Of a stretch of DNA of 64,000 nt, positions 7,900 to 17,497 are shown in pieces. The stretch is from an uncultured Neomegalonema sp. (GTDB lineage: Bacteria; Pseudomonadota; Alphaproteobacteria; Rhodobacterales; Rhodobacteraceae). Positions within the stretch are counted from its first letter, which is position 1; each line of letters begins with the position of its first letter. A program made the position numbers and the translations under genes. Under the pieces are notes generated by a model. The model made no database searches. It was not told the origin of the DNA and saw only the letters and a program-made list of their open reading frames with translations. Where the stretch lies: NCBI GenBank assembly GCA_937990185.1, contig CALKBI010000024.1, forward strand, positions 1-64,000. The letters run 5' to 3'.

Positions 7900-8238
7900 T
7901 TACGTTTTTATGCCCTCTTTGGGCAGGAGCGGGGCGTCCGGGTCGATCTTGGGCAGTTTGCGTTTGCGGCGGATAATAATATCGCCGTTTGGCATGATCT
8001 CCGGTATTTCATACTGAGGTAGGTTGTCGATCAACAACGGTAAACGGTCCATTAAACTTTCGATCATTGGCAGCAGAGATTCAACTGCTTCGCGCGCTTC
8101 GGGGCCGAGCAGGTCTTCGGCTTGCCTTTCAAGCTCACGCAGAGCTTCCGGTAAAGAACCGCTATCTGCGTAGGCGACCGGCGTATGAAGAGACGTTGCA
8201 ACAAGAGTTGCCATAATAATACGGGTACTTGAGACCAT
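7900..8238 (-). CDS. Exported small protein of unknown function
   Basis: This is a 112-residue protein with an N-terminal signal peptide (cleavage after A-Y-A, about residue 24). The mature part has an amphipathic helical region (LPEALRELERQAEDLL, LLPMIESLMDRLPLLIDNL) and ends with the element EIMPNGDIIIRRKRKLP. The I-M-P-N-G-D-I-I-I-R-R tail recurs in small secreted Rhodobacterales proteins that databases mislabel as AAA+ ATPases, as far as I recall; there is no Walker motif here. The gene is 12 nt upstream of pepF and probably co-transcribed. The function is unknown. Confidence 0.75.
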   Translation of the reverse strand: MVSSTRIIMATLVATSLHTPVAYADSGSLPEALRELERQAEDLLGPEAREAVESLLPMIESLMDRLPLLIDNLPQYEIPEIMPNGDIIIRRKRKLPKIDPDAPLLPKEGIKT

Positions 8239-8363
8239 AACATGCGCTCCGGTTTCTCGATTTTCGAGAGGATCACCAACTAGATGGCGATTGTTTGATC
8301 CGATGTCGAGATGCGCAGTTATTTTACGTATTCCGGTTCAGAAATGATCTGTAAGGCGTTGAT

Positions 8364-9101
8364 TTATTGGTGCGGTCGGCCTTCAGGGAAGCCGGCCTCG
8401 ACATTTTGCGCGTGACACGCCGCCTCAGTCCGTTCCTCTAGCAACTGCATGAACGGTGCGGATTCCATTCCGGGTGGGATTGGTTCCAGAAATTCCATGA
8501 TCATTTTGCCCGGATACCGCAAAAAGGTTTTGCGTCCCCAAAATAAGCCTGCGTTCGTGGCCGTCGGAACGCAGGGTACTTGGATTGTATCAACGATTTT
8601 CCAGACACCAATTTTGTAGGGCGCCTTTGCCGCGGGAGCGACGCGGGTTCCTTGCGGGAAAATAACCGTTTGGCCGAGACCGTCTTTTTTTTGCTGACTT
8701 AGAATTCCGTCAATCATGGATCGGACGGCAGCGCCTTTTTTGCCGCGCGAAACGGGAATACCCCCAATGCGCGCTCCGTAATACCCAAAGATAGGCGCAT
8801 AGAGCAGTTCTCGCTTGAATACATAGCGCGGACGCGGAACCGCCAGGATGATGATGACCATATCGATAAATGATTGGTGCTTTGCGCCAAGGACGACTTC
8901 TCCGTCAGGTGCAGTGCCGCGGATTTCATACTCCGTGCCGCAAAGAACTTTCATCAACCACAGGATCGTGCGCGAGTAGGCTCGCATAACCCCGTAAGTG
9001 CCTTCGCGGGAATGGATTGCGAATGGCAGACCGAAAATCCCGAAAATCGGTATCAGCAGGTACACAAGGACGTTGAAAATGCCTGAACGCACATAAATCA
9101 T
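8364..9101 (-). CDS. plsC: 1-acyl-sn-glycerol-3-phosphate acyltransferase
   Basis: This enzyme makes phosphatidic acid in membrane phospholipid synthesis. The N-terminal helix (IFNVLVYLLIPIFGIFGLPF) anchors it. Acyltransferase motif I, H-x4-D, is in AKHQSFID, and motif III appears as F-P-Q-G-T-R. The chosen ATG at 9101 overlaps the ftsX stop (ATGA) and gives 245 residues with the membrane helix near the start; a reading from 9197 would add 32 residues inside ftsX. The ftsE-ftsX-plsC order is common in Rhodobacteraceae-like genomes. Confidence 0.93.
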   Translation of the reverse strand: MIYVRSGIFNVLVYLLIPIFGIFGLPFAIHSREGTYGVMRAYSRTILWLMKVLCGTEYEIRGTAPDGEVVLGAKHQSFIDMVIIILAVPRPRYVFKRELLYAPIFGYYGARIGGIPVSRGKKGAAVRSMIDGILSQQKKDGLGQTVIFPQGTRVAPAAKAPYKIGVWKIVDTIQVPCVPTATNAGLFWGRKTFLRYPGKMIMEFLEPIPPGMESAPFMQLLEERTEAACHAQNVEAGFPEGRPHQ

Positions 9102-9961
9102 GCGCCGCGCCTCAATGTGCCGAGCACAGTCAACCGCGCAGCGAGGATGCATAAGATAACGACAAACAAAATCACTCCGAGGAAAACTAGCCACCAATAG
9201 GTTGGCAGTTCCAGAGCTGGCAATGCACGGCTGACCGTCGGCATTGCGTCAAAACCGACCATCGCAGCGAATGCCAGCAAGCACCCCAAAAATCCACCTA
9301 AAAGCCCTAACCAGAAATAGCGACTCTGATATAGCCTCGCGACATAGCGATCTTCCGCACCTGCTAATCTCAGTGTCGCGATATTTTCTTTTTGGGCGGA
9401 TAATCCTGAGCGAACCGTCAGCACCACCACAGAAGCAATCGCCAACGCGCAAACGATCAATGCGCCGATTGCCACGCTCCGCACGGCATGAGCAGCGGAA
9501 GCAGCTCGTCCCCGCCATTCGCCATGATCATCGTAAACCGCGCCAGCAGCGGCCCCATCAAGGCGCGCTTGTATGATTGTGGCGTCCGGCTCGTTCAAAG
9601 GATCAATCGTAACGGCAACGATGGCGGGAGCTGGGAGGTCTGCGAGTTCGGGCGTCGCGCCAAACCAAGGTTTCAAAAGCGCGGCGACTTCATCAGTGGT
9701 CAGCGGAACTGCATCAATCACGCCCTCACTGCTTTTGAGAATATCAAGGACGATGCCAAGCTGTTGTTCTGGTGCGCCATCTTCTGCACCGATACGAACC
9801 GTTGCAGCACCGGATAGACCTTCGGTCCATGCGTTCGCCAATTTGGATGCACCGAGCGTTCCAGCGAGAGCAAAACAGGCAAGAAATGCCATCGCTGCGA
9901 CGATCAAGGCCATCAAGATCCCGCCGCTGGATTGGAACGGGATAAGTGAACTGCGTCTCAT
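9098..9961 (-). CDS. ftsX: Cell division protein FtsX
   Basis: The FtsX permease works with FtsE at the septum, where it couples to cell-wall hydrolases rather than transporting a solute. The 287-residue protein has one N-terminal helix (about 14-34), a periplasmic loop (about 40-160) and three C-terminal helices (about 170-190, 215-240, 262-282). The order and spacing match FtsX. It overlaps both ftsE and plsC by ATGA, so the three genes form one tight operon. Confidence 0.92.
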   Translation of the reverse strand: MRRSSLIPFQSSGGILMALIVAAMAFLACFALAGTLGASKLANAWTEGLSGAATVRIGAEDGAPEQQLGIVLDILKSSEGVIDAVPLTTDEVAALLKPWFGATPELADLPAPAIVAVTIDPLNEPDATIIQARLDGAAAGAVYDDHGEWRGRAASAAHAVRSVAIGALIVCALAIASVVVLTVRSGLSAQKENIATLRLAGAEDRYVARLYQSRYFWLGLLGGFLGCLLAFAAMVGFDAMPTVSRALPALELPTYWWLVFLGVILFVVILCILAARLTVLGTLRRGA

Positions 9962-10623
9962 GCGGCCATTCCGTTGTTGATTGTTCCAGCAGTGAGGTCG
10001 ATGCGGGGCTGTTTAGAGCGATTCACCATCTCAAGATCATGTGTCGCAAAGACAATTGTTTTCCCGAGGCGGTTCATTTCCATAAAGAGCTGCATGATCC
10101 GTTCTGCCATTTCAGGGTCAACGCTTCCTGTAGGCTCATCGGCCAAGATGATATCAGGCGAAGCAACGACAGCGCGTGCAATCGCGACACGTTGTTTTTC
10201 TCCACCGGATAATTGTGGAGGGCGCACGTTCATTTGCTCGCCCAATCCAACCCAGTGGAGCATTTCGGCTACATTGTCGCGATAGGCTGCTTCGCGTGCG
10301 CCAGCGACTCGCAATGGCAGAGCTACATTTTCAGCAGCCGTCAGATGATCGAGAAGGCGAAAATCCTGGAATACAACTCCGATGCGACGGCGAAACCAAG
10401 CAATCTCATCTCGGGTGAGCGTCGCAACATCCCGTTCAAACAAAGAGATTTTACCCGCAGTAGGCAAATCATCCAGATAGAGTAATCTTAATAGGGAACT
10501 CTTCCCAGCACCTGATGCTCCGGTAATGAATGTAAATTCACCGTTTGGGATCTCAAAGTTTAGCCCTTGCAAGATATCGGGACCGCGCCCGTATCTAAAC
10601 CCGACATTTTCGAACAGAATCAA
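9958..10623 (-). CDS. ftsE: Cell division ATP-binding protein FtsE
   Basis: FtsE is the ATPase of the FtsEX divisome complex. The Walker A motif is GASGAGKSS, the signature LSGGEKQRV, Walker B IILADEP, and the H-loop lies in VFATHD. I chose a TTG start at 10623 because AGGGAGG lies just before it and the protein then begins ILFENVGFRYG, the usual FtsE N-terminus. A start at 10653 would add ten residues without a ribosome site. The gene is divergent from the zinc-ribbon gene. Confidence 0.92.
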   Translation of the reverse strand: MILFENVGFRYGRGPDILQGLNFEIPNGEFTFITGASGAGKSSLLRLLYLDDLPTAGKISLFERDVATLTRDEIAWFRRRIGVVFQDFRLLDHLTAAENVALPLRVAGAREAAYRDNVAEMLHWVGLGEQMNVRPPQLSGGEKQRVAIARAVVASPDIILADEPTGSVDPEMAERIMQLFMEMNRLGKTIVFATHDLEMVNRSKQPRIDLTAGTINNGMAA

Positions 10624-10882
10624 GCCTGCCTCCCTGCTTTGTGCATGTCGCAATTGGGTTGATACACATGCATTCCTGCTTCGACCACCATTGAGGCAAA
10701 AAGACAGTACGTCATCAATTCATCTATCGCTCATATAGAGAAGTTTTTCTGCTTTATACATGTCACATGGAAGGGGAAACTACCCGCGTATTGATAGACG
10801 AATTGCATCGTTTCGGCACACATGGTTTCGTTACTCGGCTGAACGGGGCGTGATTCGAACCGAAAGTCGGGGATTGGTTAGT

Positions 10883-11839
10883 ATGTCTGAGAAAATAATC
10901 GTTGCCTGTCCCAATTGTCAGACTCGGTTTGTTGCTCCGTTAGAAAAGTTTCTGCCCACAGGTCGGAAAGTACGCTGCGTTAAATGTGAAAATGCCTGGT
11001 TTCATAGCATTGAAGGCCATCCTCCAACTGGGCAAAATGTCGAGGTTCAAAATCCAGAATCCACAGGGCGAAGTGAAGAATTGCCGGTTCGAGGCTCGGA
11101 AAAGCCTCATGCGGAACAAAGCCAGAGTATAATGGACCGCGCCATCGCAAAAACCACCGCTCCAATTGATCGGCATCCAAATCAAATTAATACGAATAGA
11201 GAACGAAGATCTATTCCTCCTACTGGGCAAGGGATCTCGTCAACGGTTGCCGCAGCGGGTGCAGCGGTTGTTGGCGGCGGCGCGGCTGTGGGTGCGGCGG
11301 TGGCGGATGCAACGCAAGTTGACGAGTCATTACCCGACCTTCCACAAGGCGCGGAACTCTCCAGATCAAAACCACGGAAACGACGCTGGTTTCCGAGGAT
11401 ATTATTCTACAGCATCGCCATTGCTCTCGTTGCGGGCGCACTGGGTTATTTTTTCAAGGATGAAATTGTTGCGCGTGTGCCGGCATTGGATTCTGGGCTG
11501 ACAAGCTGGAAAAGAAACGTTGATGCCGTTGTTTCCAAAGTCATTCCTCCTAATCGCTCGCTTCGTATTGATAATGTAAAATATGATGTCGAAGAGGCTG
11601 ATGGAGAGACGGCACTGCTCGTGACGGCAGATGTGATCAACGATAGTAGCGCCTTGAAGACAGCGCCAAACCTTGTTGTAAAGGTTTTGGGCCAAAACGA
11701 TGCCGTTTTGAACGAGGCGAGCCTTGCGCCTGAAGAAGCGTCTTCAGAGATAGCGGGCGGTGACCGGACAGCTTATTTCTTGCGGATGCCTAATCCGCCT
11801 CCGGGCCTGAGACGGGTCGAGGTGGATTTCGCGAAATAG
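10883..11839 (+). CDS. MJ0042 zinc-ribbon / DUF3426 membrane protein
   Basis: The 318-residue protein starts with an MJ0042-type zinc ribbon: C9-x2-C12 and C32-x2-C35 within the first 42 residues. A variable Pro/Gln-rich linker follows, then an Ala/Gly-rich stretch, one transmembrane helix (about residues 175-195, IALVAGALGYFF) and a DUF3426 C-terminal domain (about 225-318). The start at ATG 10883 puts the zinc ribbon at the N-terminus; earlier in-frame starts add about 41 unconserved residues. The gene sits divergent to ftsEX, a usual place. Its role is unknown. A sister zinc ribbon occurs at 32014, with 26 of the first 42 residues the same by eye. Confidence 0.88.
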   Translation: MSEKIIVACPNCQTRFVAPLEKFLPTGRKVRCVKCENAWFHSIEGHPPTGQNVEVQNPESTGRSEELPVRGSEKPHAEQSQSIMDRAIAKTTAPIDRHPNQINTNRERRSIPPTGQGISSTVAAAGAAVVGGGAAVGAAVADATQVDESLPDLPQGAELSRSKPRKRRWFPRILFYSIAIALVAGALGYFFKDEIVARVPALDSGLTSWKRNVDAVVSKVIPPNRSLRIDNVKYDVEEADGETALLVTADVINDSSALKTAPNLVVKVLGQNDAVLNEASLAPEEASSEIAGGDRTAYFLRMPNPPPGLRRVEVDFAK

Positions 11840-11928
11840 TGAAAACGCCTATTTGCGCGGAATTCACGTAACATAAAGACTGCTTCCGCCATGTTGTATG
11901 CAGATTTTCTGTCATGCAAGGGCATCCC

Positions 11929-12732
11929 ATGGAACAATCCCGCCTGACCGCTTCGGCTCTCGAAATTAATGATTTGCGTAAAAGCTTTTCGAGTCCCGCT
12001 GTTGATGATCTGTCGCTCACGATCCGAACGGGAGAGTTTTACGCGCTTCTTGGGCCGAATGGCGCGGGTAAGACGACGACTTTACGCATGGTTGCGGGTC
12101 TTTTGCGCGCGGATGCTGGGTCGGTGTCAATTTGTGGGATTGATGCTTTCGCGGACCCTATCGAAGCCAAGCGTATCCTCGCATGGGTTCCTGATGAGCC
12201 GATGATCTATGACAAGCTGACACCGCTGGAATATCTTGAGTTTGTCTCCGGCCTTTGGAGCATGGAGCCTGACCATGCCCGTTTCAAAGCGGATAGTTTG
12301 CTTGAACAATTCGGCCTTGCGGATCATGCGGATGAGCGGTGTGGCGGTTTCTCCAAGGGAATGCGCCAGAAGGTTGCCCTTGCAGGGGCTTTGATACACG
12401 AACCCCGCCTGATCATCCTAGATGAACCGTTGACGGGTTTGGATGCAGGTTCAGCCCGCCAGGTGAAAAATGTCCTCGAAGATCTTGTTGCAGAGGGCGT
12501 AACGGTGATCATGACGACGCATATTCTAGAAGTCGCGGAACGCATGGCGGACCGGATCGGCATCATTGCCAAAGGTCGCCTCATTGCTGAAGGCACATTG
12601 GAAGAGCTGCGCGAACGTGCAAGTGCGGGCGGCATGACGCTGGAAGACATCTTTCTTGAAGTCGTTGCAGGTGAGACAGAAGCTGCGCCGTTGGAAGCGA
12701 CCCTGCCCAATGCAAGCGGCGCAGCGGCATGA
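11929..12732 (+). CDS. ABC exporter ATP-binding protein
   Basis: The nucleotide-binding subunit of an ABC-2-type exporter. Walker A is GPNGAGKTT, the signature is a variant (F-S-K-G-M-R-Q-K), Walker B LIILDEPLTGLD, and the switch His is in MTTHILE. The start at 11929 is preceded by AAGGG; ATG 11914 is a weaker option adding five residues. The stop overlaps the permease start (ATGA). The substrate is unknown. Confidence 0.9.
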   Translation: MEQSRLTASALEINDLRKSFSSPAVDDLSLTIRTGEFYALLGPNGAGKTTTLRMVAGLLRADAGSVSICGIDAFADPIEAKRILAWVPDEPMIYDKLTPLEYLEFVSGLWSMEPDHARFKADSLLEQFGLADHADERCGGFSKGMRQKVALAGALIHEPRLIILDEPLTGLDAGSARQVKNVLEDLVAEGVTVIMTTHILEVAERMADRIGIIAKGRLIAEGTLEELRERASAGGMTLEDIFLEVVAGETEAAPLEATLPNASGAAA

Positions 12733-14291
12733 GTGCCGCCCTCTCAAAATCTGCACTCTCTCATTTCACACATCATGAAGTGCGTTTGACATGGCGCGAT
12801 TGGTCTTGGCTTTTCTCAGGGCGTCGTAATCGCAATACGAACCGGGCACTGATCGGCATTGCGATCTTTGCCGCGATTTTGCACCTCATTGGATATGCGG
12901 TGCTCAACTCGTTTTTCGCACGCGGCGGAGAATTGGACCAAAGTGCAATGGCGGTCATCACTGTCAGCTTGGTTCTGAGTTTTACAATGCTGTTGTCGCA
13001 GTCGTTGGAGTCGGTCACGCGCGCATTTTATGCACGGGATGATCTCGATTTATTGCTCTCTTCGCCTGCACCGTCGCGCGATTTGTTTCTTGTGCGGATC
13101 GGGATGATGGGGGTGACGAGTTGGCTCATGTCTGTCTTGTTGATCGCTCCATTTATCAACATCGCCGCGATGCTTGGCGGTGCAGCATGGTTGGCGGGTT
13201 ATGCGGTTATGCTAGCGGTTGCGATGGTCGCGACAGGCGCTGCCGTCTTGATCACACTCTTGATGTTTCGAACGGTCGGCCCGCAACGTACGCGGCTGAT
13301 CTCGCAAATCGTTGCAGCGGTTATCGGAGCCGCTTTTCTGATTGGTTTGCAGATGGTTGCGATTATCGCTTACGGGTCGATGTCGCGATTTTCACTTTTT
13401 AATACTGAGTTTCTGTCCGCTTATGCGCCGCATGATTCCTCAGTATTATGGCTTCCGGCTCATGCTGTGACGGGGGCGAGTGGGCCGCTATTGGCATTGT
13501 TGGTGATAGGGACGCTATTTTTCATCCTGTCCGCCTATATCGGTGCGACCCAGTTTCGCGAGATCGTGGTTCAGGCGCTGGGCGTATCGGAAGAAACCCG
13601 CAAAGAAACCCGCACCCGCCGCACCTTTAAAATGCGCTCCACAAGTGGTGCGCTGGTTCACAAAGAGCTTAAACTGATTGGCCGTGATCCTTGGCTTCTT
13701 TCGCAAACGTTGATGCAGGTTCTTTATTTGCTGCCCCCTGCATTGATGCTGTGGGTCACGTTCGGCGAAGAAACACGAGTTTCTGTGATTATCTCGCCTG
13801 TTGTCGTCATGGCCGTTGGCCAACTGGCGGGTGGATTAGCGTGGCTGACGATCTCTGGCGAAGATGCGCCGGATCTGATTGCGACAGCACCTGTCCCTGC
13901 TAAGGCGCGGCTTTGGGCTAAAGTCAAAGCGGTTTTGTTGATTATTGCGGCTGTTCTAACGCCACTTGTTCTCGGACTTGCAGCGGTGTCAGTAAGTGGC
14001 GCGGCGATAACATTTGCCGGGGCAATGACGGCAGCAGCCTGTGCAATTCTCGTTCAGCTATGGTTTCGCGCGCAGGCCAAGCGCACGATGTTCCGCCGCA
14101 GGCAAGTCGCATCAAAAGCCGCCACTTTCTCGGAAGCCGGCGCGTCTATACTTTGCGCCGGAGCCACGGCTTTATTGGCTGCGGGATCGTCACTCGCCGC
14201 GATTCCTGCGTGTTTGCTGATCATTGTGATGCTCACTACGTGGCGTATGGCTCAAGGCACTGTTGACGACGACCTCACTGCATTCGCCTAA
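12729..14291 (+). CDS. ABC transporter permease (exporter, about 12 helices)
   Basis: The 520-residue membrane protein partners with the ATPase just upstream, which it overlaps by 4 nt. About eleven or twelve hydrophobic helices are visible, with a cytoplasmic loop near 285-310 that is rich in Arg (ETRTRRTFKMRS). It resembles the permease half of bacterial exporters of the ABC-2/YhaP kind, but no substrate-specific motif can be read. No periplasmic binding protein is present, which fits export. Confidence 0.85.
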   Translation: MSAALSKSALSHFTHHEVRLTWRDWSWLFSGRRNRNTNRALIGIAIFAAILHLIGYAVLNSFFARGGELDQSAMAVITVSLVLSFTMLLSQSLESVTRAFYARDDLDLLLSSPAPSRDLFLVRIGMMGVTSWLMSVLLIAPFINIAAMLGGAAWLAGYAVMLAVAMVATGAAVLITLLMFRTVGPQRTRLISQIVAAVIGAAFLIGLQMVAIIAYGSMSRFSLFNTEFLSAYAPHDSSVLWLPAHAVTGASGPLLALLVIGTLFFILSAYIGATQFREIVVQALGVSEETRKETRTRRTFKMRSTSGALVHKELKLIGRDPWLLSQTLMQVLYLLPPALMLWVTFGEETRVSVIISPVVVMAVGQLAGGLAWLTISGEDAPDLIATAPVPAKARLWAKVKAVLLIIAAVLTPLVLGLAAVSVSGAAITFAGAMTAAACAILVQLWFRAQAKRTMFRRRQVASKAATFSEAGASILCAGATALLAAGSSLAAIPACLLIIVMLTTWRMAQGTVDDDLTAFA

Positions 14292-14357
14292 GGAAAAGCC
14301 CGCATAAATAGCGTTTCAGACTTGCACCCTATGCGTGGCGGTTCCATTGTCGGACGC

Positions 14358-15287
14358 ATGAAAACACTTCTCTATAGCCACGATTCCTTCATTGACCATG
14401 ACGTGCCGGAGGGCCATCCGGAGCGGCCCGACCGAATGAGGGCGCTTACCAAAGCCTTGGCGGATTTGGGCGATCTTGATCGACGCGAGTCGCCGCTGTG
14501 CACGGAAGAGCATCTTCTGTTGGCGCATCCCGCCCCTTATGTCGCTGCGATCAAAGAGGCCGCGCCTGAGGAGGGCATGCAAGCCCTTGATGGGGATACG
14601 TGGATCAGCCCCGGCTCGCTTGAAGCTTCTATGCGCGCTGTGGGGGCTTCCGTTGATGCTGTGGATCAGGTTCTAAGTGGTTCAGCGATCAATGCTTTTT
14701 GCGCGCACCGCCCGCCGGGTCACCATGCTGAAAAAGTCAGGCCGATGGGCTTTTGCCTCTTTAGCACTGCGGCTATTGCCGCCCTCCATGCTATCGAGAA
14801 CAAAGGGTTAGAGCGCGTTGCTGTGATTGATTTTGATGTTCATCACGGCAACGGAACGCAAGATGTCGTCGAAGAAGATGCCCGTATCCTTTATGCTTCG
14901 ACCCATGAAGGCGGTATTTTTCCGGGTACTGGACGTGAGAGCGAAACAGGTGTCGGTAATGTCTTCAATAAGCCATTGAAACATCATGCGGGTTCGTCCG
15001 AGTTCCGCGCGGCTTATGAAGATCATATCTTCCCAGCGATTGCGACGTTCGATCCGCAATTGATTGTAGTTTCAGCAGGTTTTGACGCTCATGCGGACGA
15101 TCCTCTTGCATCACTCCAATTACAAGAGCCGGATTTCGAGTGGATCACGGAGCGCCTTTGTGCGCTTGCTGCTACCCATTGCGAGGGGCGTCTTGTGTCG
15201 TTATTGGAGGGTGGATACGACCTTCGCGCGCTCGGAGAATCCGCGAAAGTCCATGTGAAAACTCTCGCGAAAGCCTCGCAAAAATGA
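14358..15287 (+). CDS. Histone-deacetylase-family amidohydrolase
   Basis: The 309-residue zinc hydrolase belongs to the bacterial HDAC/acetoin-utilisation family and probably deacetylates small molecules or polyamines. The signatures are HRPPGHHAE (about 117-125; catalytic His pair) and IDFDVHHGNGTQ (about 156-167; Asp/His zinc ligands), with the third ligand Asp in SAGFDAHADDP (about 243-253). Start ATG 14358 gives the typical N-terminus KTLLYSH; 14322 (TTG) and 14331 are upstream alternatives. The stop overlaps xseB (ATGA), as in many alphaproteobacteria. Confidence 0.92.
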   Translation: MKTLLYSHDSFIDHDVPEGHPERPDRMRALTKALADLGDLDRRESPLCTEEHLLLAHPAPYVAAIKEAAPEEGMQALDGDTWISPGSLEASMRAVGASVDAVDQVLSGSAINAFCAHRPPGHHAEKVRPMGFCLFSTAAIAALHAIENKGLERVAVIDFDVHHGNGTQDVVEEDARILYASTHEGGIFPGTGRESETGVGNVFNKPLKHHAGSSEFRAAYEDHIFPAIATFDPQLIVVSAGFDAHADDPLASLQLQEPDFEWITERLCALAATHCEGRLVSLLEGGYDLRALGESAKVHVKTLAKASQK

Positions 15288-15526
15288 CGAAACCTGACGT
15301 AAAATCACTCAGCTTCGAAGAAGCGATGGGTCAATTGGAAAAAATTGTTGATGCCCTCGACAGCGGTGACGTCTCGCTGGAAAAAAGTATCGACATTTAC
15401 GAGCAAGGCGCAGCGCTGCAACGCCACTGCGAAGACAAGCTGAAACAGGCTGAAATGCGCGTCCAAAAAATCGTCGCCGGTGCAGACGGCAAAGCAACCG
15501 CAGCCGAGGACACGTCCTTCGAATGA
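15284..15526 (+). CDS. xseB: Exodeoxyribonuclease VII small subunit
   Basis: XseB is the small subunit of ExoVII, which degrades single-stranded DNA. At 80 residues it has the standard length and the family core LSFEEAMGQLEKIVDALDSG (about 8-27) followed by SLEKSIDIYEQGAAL. It overlaps both neighbours by 4 nt (ATGA at 15284 and 15523), so it is translated within a three-gene operon. The large subunit xseA is not in the window. Confidence 0.95.
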   Translation: MTKPDVKSLSFEEAMGQLEKIVDALDSGDVSLEKSIDIYEQGAALQRHCEDKLKQAEMRVQKIVAGADGKATAAEDTSFE

Positions 15527-16431
15527 CCGTCGATATTAAGTCGCGCCTTGCCGACACTGCCGCCGAAGTTGAAGAAACCCTTGCTGCGCTCTTGCCTTCT
15601 ATCACGTCTGATGGAGATCGGCTGGCGGAGGCCCGCGTTATTGAGGCGATGCGTTATGCCTGTCAGGGCGGTAAACGCCTGCGCGCATTTCTGACCTTAG
15701 AGACGGCAACGGCTTTTGGCGTCTCCAGAGGGTCCGCCATGCGCGTGGCCTGTGCGCTCGAATGCATCCATGCCTATTCGTTGGTGCATGACGATTTGCC
15801 GTGCATGGACGATGACGACCTGCGCCGGGGGCGTCCGACAACGCATCGTACATTCGGTGAAGCCACAGCGGTTCTTGCTGGAGACGCTTTGCAAACCCAT
15901 GCCTTCACTTTGCTGGCGGATGATCGCACACATGAGAATGCATTTATCCGCATCCAGTTGGTTACTGCCATTGCCAAGGCCAGCGGTGCGATGGGCATGG
16001 TCGGCGGACAGATGATCGACATCGAGGCGGAGTCCGCGCCGACCCCTCTAACACTGCCAGAGATTACGCGCCTGCAACGGATGAAAACCGGTGCTTTGAT
16101 CGAGGTCGCGTGTCAGGCTGGCGGCATCTTAGGCAAAGCGAACGCAGCTCACATGCGGATGCTAGAAGGCTATGGCCGTGATTTCGGGCTGGTGTTCCAG
16201 ATTGTCGATGACTTGCTCGATATTGAAGGCGATGTCGCTGCGGTTGGTAAAGCTGTCGGCAAAGATGCAGATGCCGGAAAAGCGACCTTCGTCAGTATCC
16301 TCGGTGTCGAGGAAGCCAAAGACCGCGCCAAGCGCCTAACGGCCCAAGCCATCGCCCATATCAACCCACTAGGCGATAGATCAGCGGTACTGGCTGCCCT
16401 TGCAAACTACGCTTTGGAACGGAAGAATTAG
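15523..16431 (+). CDS. ispA: Polyprenyl (farnesyl/geranyl) diphosphate synthase
   Basis: A prenyltransferase that condenses isopentenyl diphosphate with allylic diphosphates. The first Asp-rich motif is in VHDDLPCMDDDDLRRG (about 88-103) and the second in IVDDLLDIEGD (about 226-236); GGKRLR near residue 49 also matches. The length of 302 fits short-chain synthases. It follows xseB by ATGA. In many related genomes dxs comes next, but here the operon ends and a convergent gene follows. Confidence 0.93.
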   Translation: MTVDIKSRLADTAAEVEETLAALLPSITSDGDRLAEARVIEAMRYACQGGKRLRAFLTLETATAFGVSRGSAMRVACALECIHAYSLVHDDLPCMDDDDLRRGRPTTHRTFGEATAVLAGDALQTHAFTLLADDRTHENAFIRIQLVTAIAKASGAMGMVGGQMIDIEAESAPTPLTLPEITRLQRMKTGALIEVACQAGGILGKANAAHMRMLEGYGRDFGLVFQIVDDLLDIEGDVAAVGKAVGKDADAGKATFVSILGVEEAKDRAKRLTAQAIAHINPLGDRSAVLAALANYALERKN

Positions 16432-16452
16432 AGCATTCTGAATTTCATTCGG

Positions 16453-16553
16453 ATCAACATTCCCACCAAGATATGTGCGAATGTTGATACTCTTTGGCTC
16501 ATACAGAATTCAGAAGGCTCTGAGCGGTTGGGGGTCTGAACTATCCCCAACCG
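16453..16553. terminator. Two hairpins in the convergent ispA/yghU gap
   Basis: A perfect 10-bp inverted repeat ATCAACATTC / GAATGTTGAT lies at 16453-16462 and 16479-16488. A second one, CGGTTGGGG / CCCCAACCG, lies at 16525-16533 and 16545-16553. Neither has a strong T-run, so they may act as bidirectional terminators or mRNA end structures for the two convergent genes. Confidence 0.5.
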
Positions 16554-16580
16554 GCTTGAACAACAGGTCAGTATCGCTGC

Positions 16581-17435
16581 TTAAACTTTATCCTGCGTTT
16601 TGGTGTCGAAGTCGCTTGCGTCGTGGCGTTCGTGAAGTTGTTCCGAAGGCTCACCGTGGATGCGATTGACCATCCGGCCTCGTTTTACCGCGTCGCGCGC
16701 TGCGATTTGTTCGGTCCACCTGCGGACGTTTTTGTAGGATTCAACATCCAAAAACTCTCCCGCGCTATAAAGTTTCCCTTGAGTCAGAACGCCATACCAA
16801 GGCCAGACCGCCATATCTGCAATCGAATAATCCGGTCCGGCGAGGTATTCGTTATCTGCCAAGCGCTGATCCAGAACATCGAGTTGACGCTTAGTTTCCA
16901 TCGCAAAGCGGTCGATGCAGTATTCAATCTTCATCGGGGCATAGGCGTAGAAATGACCGAAACCACCGCCCAGATAGGGCGCACTGCCCATTTGCCAGAA
17001 GAGCCACGAAAGCGTCTCAGCGCGCGCTGCGCCGTCTTTCGGAAGGAACTCTCCGAATTTTTCCGCCAGATACATGAGGATCGCGCCGGATTCGAACACG
17101 CGCGTTGGGGTTGGTGTGCTGTGATCGACGAGCGCCGGGATTTTTGAGTTGGGGTTAATGTCGACAAACCCGCTACCAAACTGATCACCCTTACGAATGT
17201 CGATCACGTAAGCGTCGTATTCTGCTCCGGCATGTCCCAAGGCGAGCAATTCTTCCAGCATCACCGTGACTTTCACACCGTTAGGCGTCGCCAGTGAATG
17301 AAGCTGTAGGGGATGTTTCCCGCGCGGCAATTCCGCGTCATGGGTCGCGCCAGCGGTTGGCCGGTTCGTGCTTGCGAACTCGCCGCCGTTTTCGGATTCC
17401 CATGTCCAGACTTTGGGAGGCGTATAATCACTCAT
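16581..17435 (-). CDS. yghU: YghU-type glutathione S-transferase
   Basis: This is a glutathione-dependent disulfide-bond oxidoreductase of 284 residues, matching the YghU length. An N-terminal extension (YTPPKVWTWESENGG) precedes the thioredoxin-fold domain, which begins LQLHSLATPNGVKVTVMLEE. The motif FGSGFVDINPNSKIPALVDH gives the cis-Pro glutathione site, and FESGAILMYLAEKFG follows. The C-terminal helical domain includes YSIADMAVWPWYG. It probably reduces small disulfides. Confidence 0.92.
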   Translation of the reverse strand: MSDYTPPKVWTWESENGGEFASTNRPTAGATHDAELPRGKHPLQLHSLATPNGVKVTVMLEELLALGHAGAEYDAYVIDIRKGDQFGSGFVDINPNSKIPALVDHSTPTPTRVFESGAILMYLAEKFGEFLPKDGAARAETLSWLFWQMGSAPYLGGGFGHFYAYAPMKIEYCIDRFAMETKRQLDVLDQRLADNEYLAGPDYSIADMAVWPWYGVLTQGKLYSAGEFLDVESYKNVRRWTEQIAARDAVKRGRMVNRIHGEPSEQLHERHDASDFDTKTQDKV

Positions 17436-17497
17436 ATTCTTTGCCCTGAATCGATTTTAAAATGGATACCGCTAAACTGGTGCAGCAAGATGGTGCG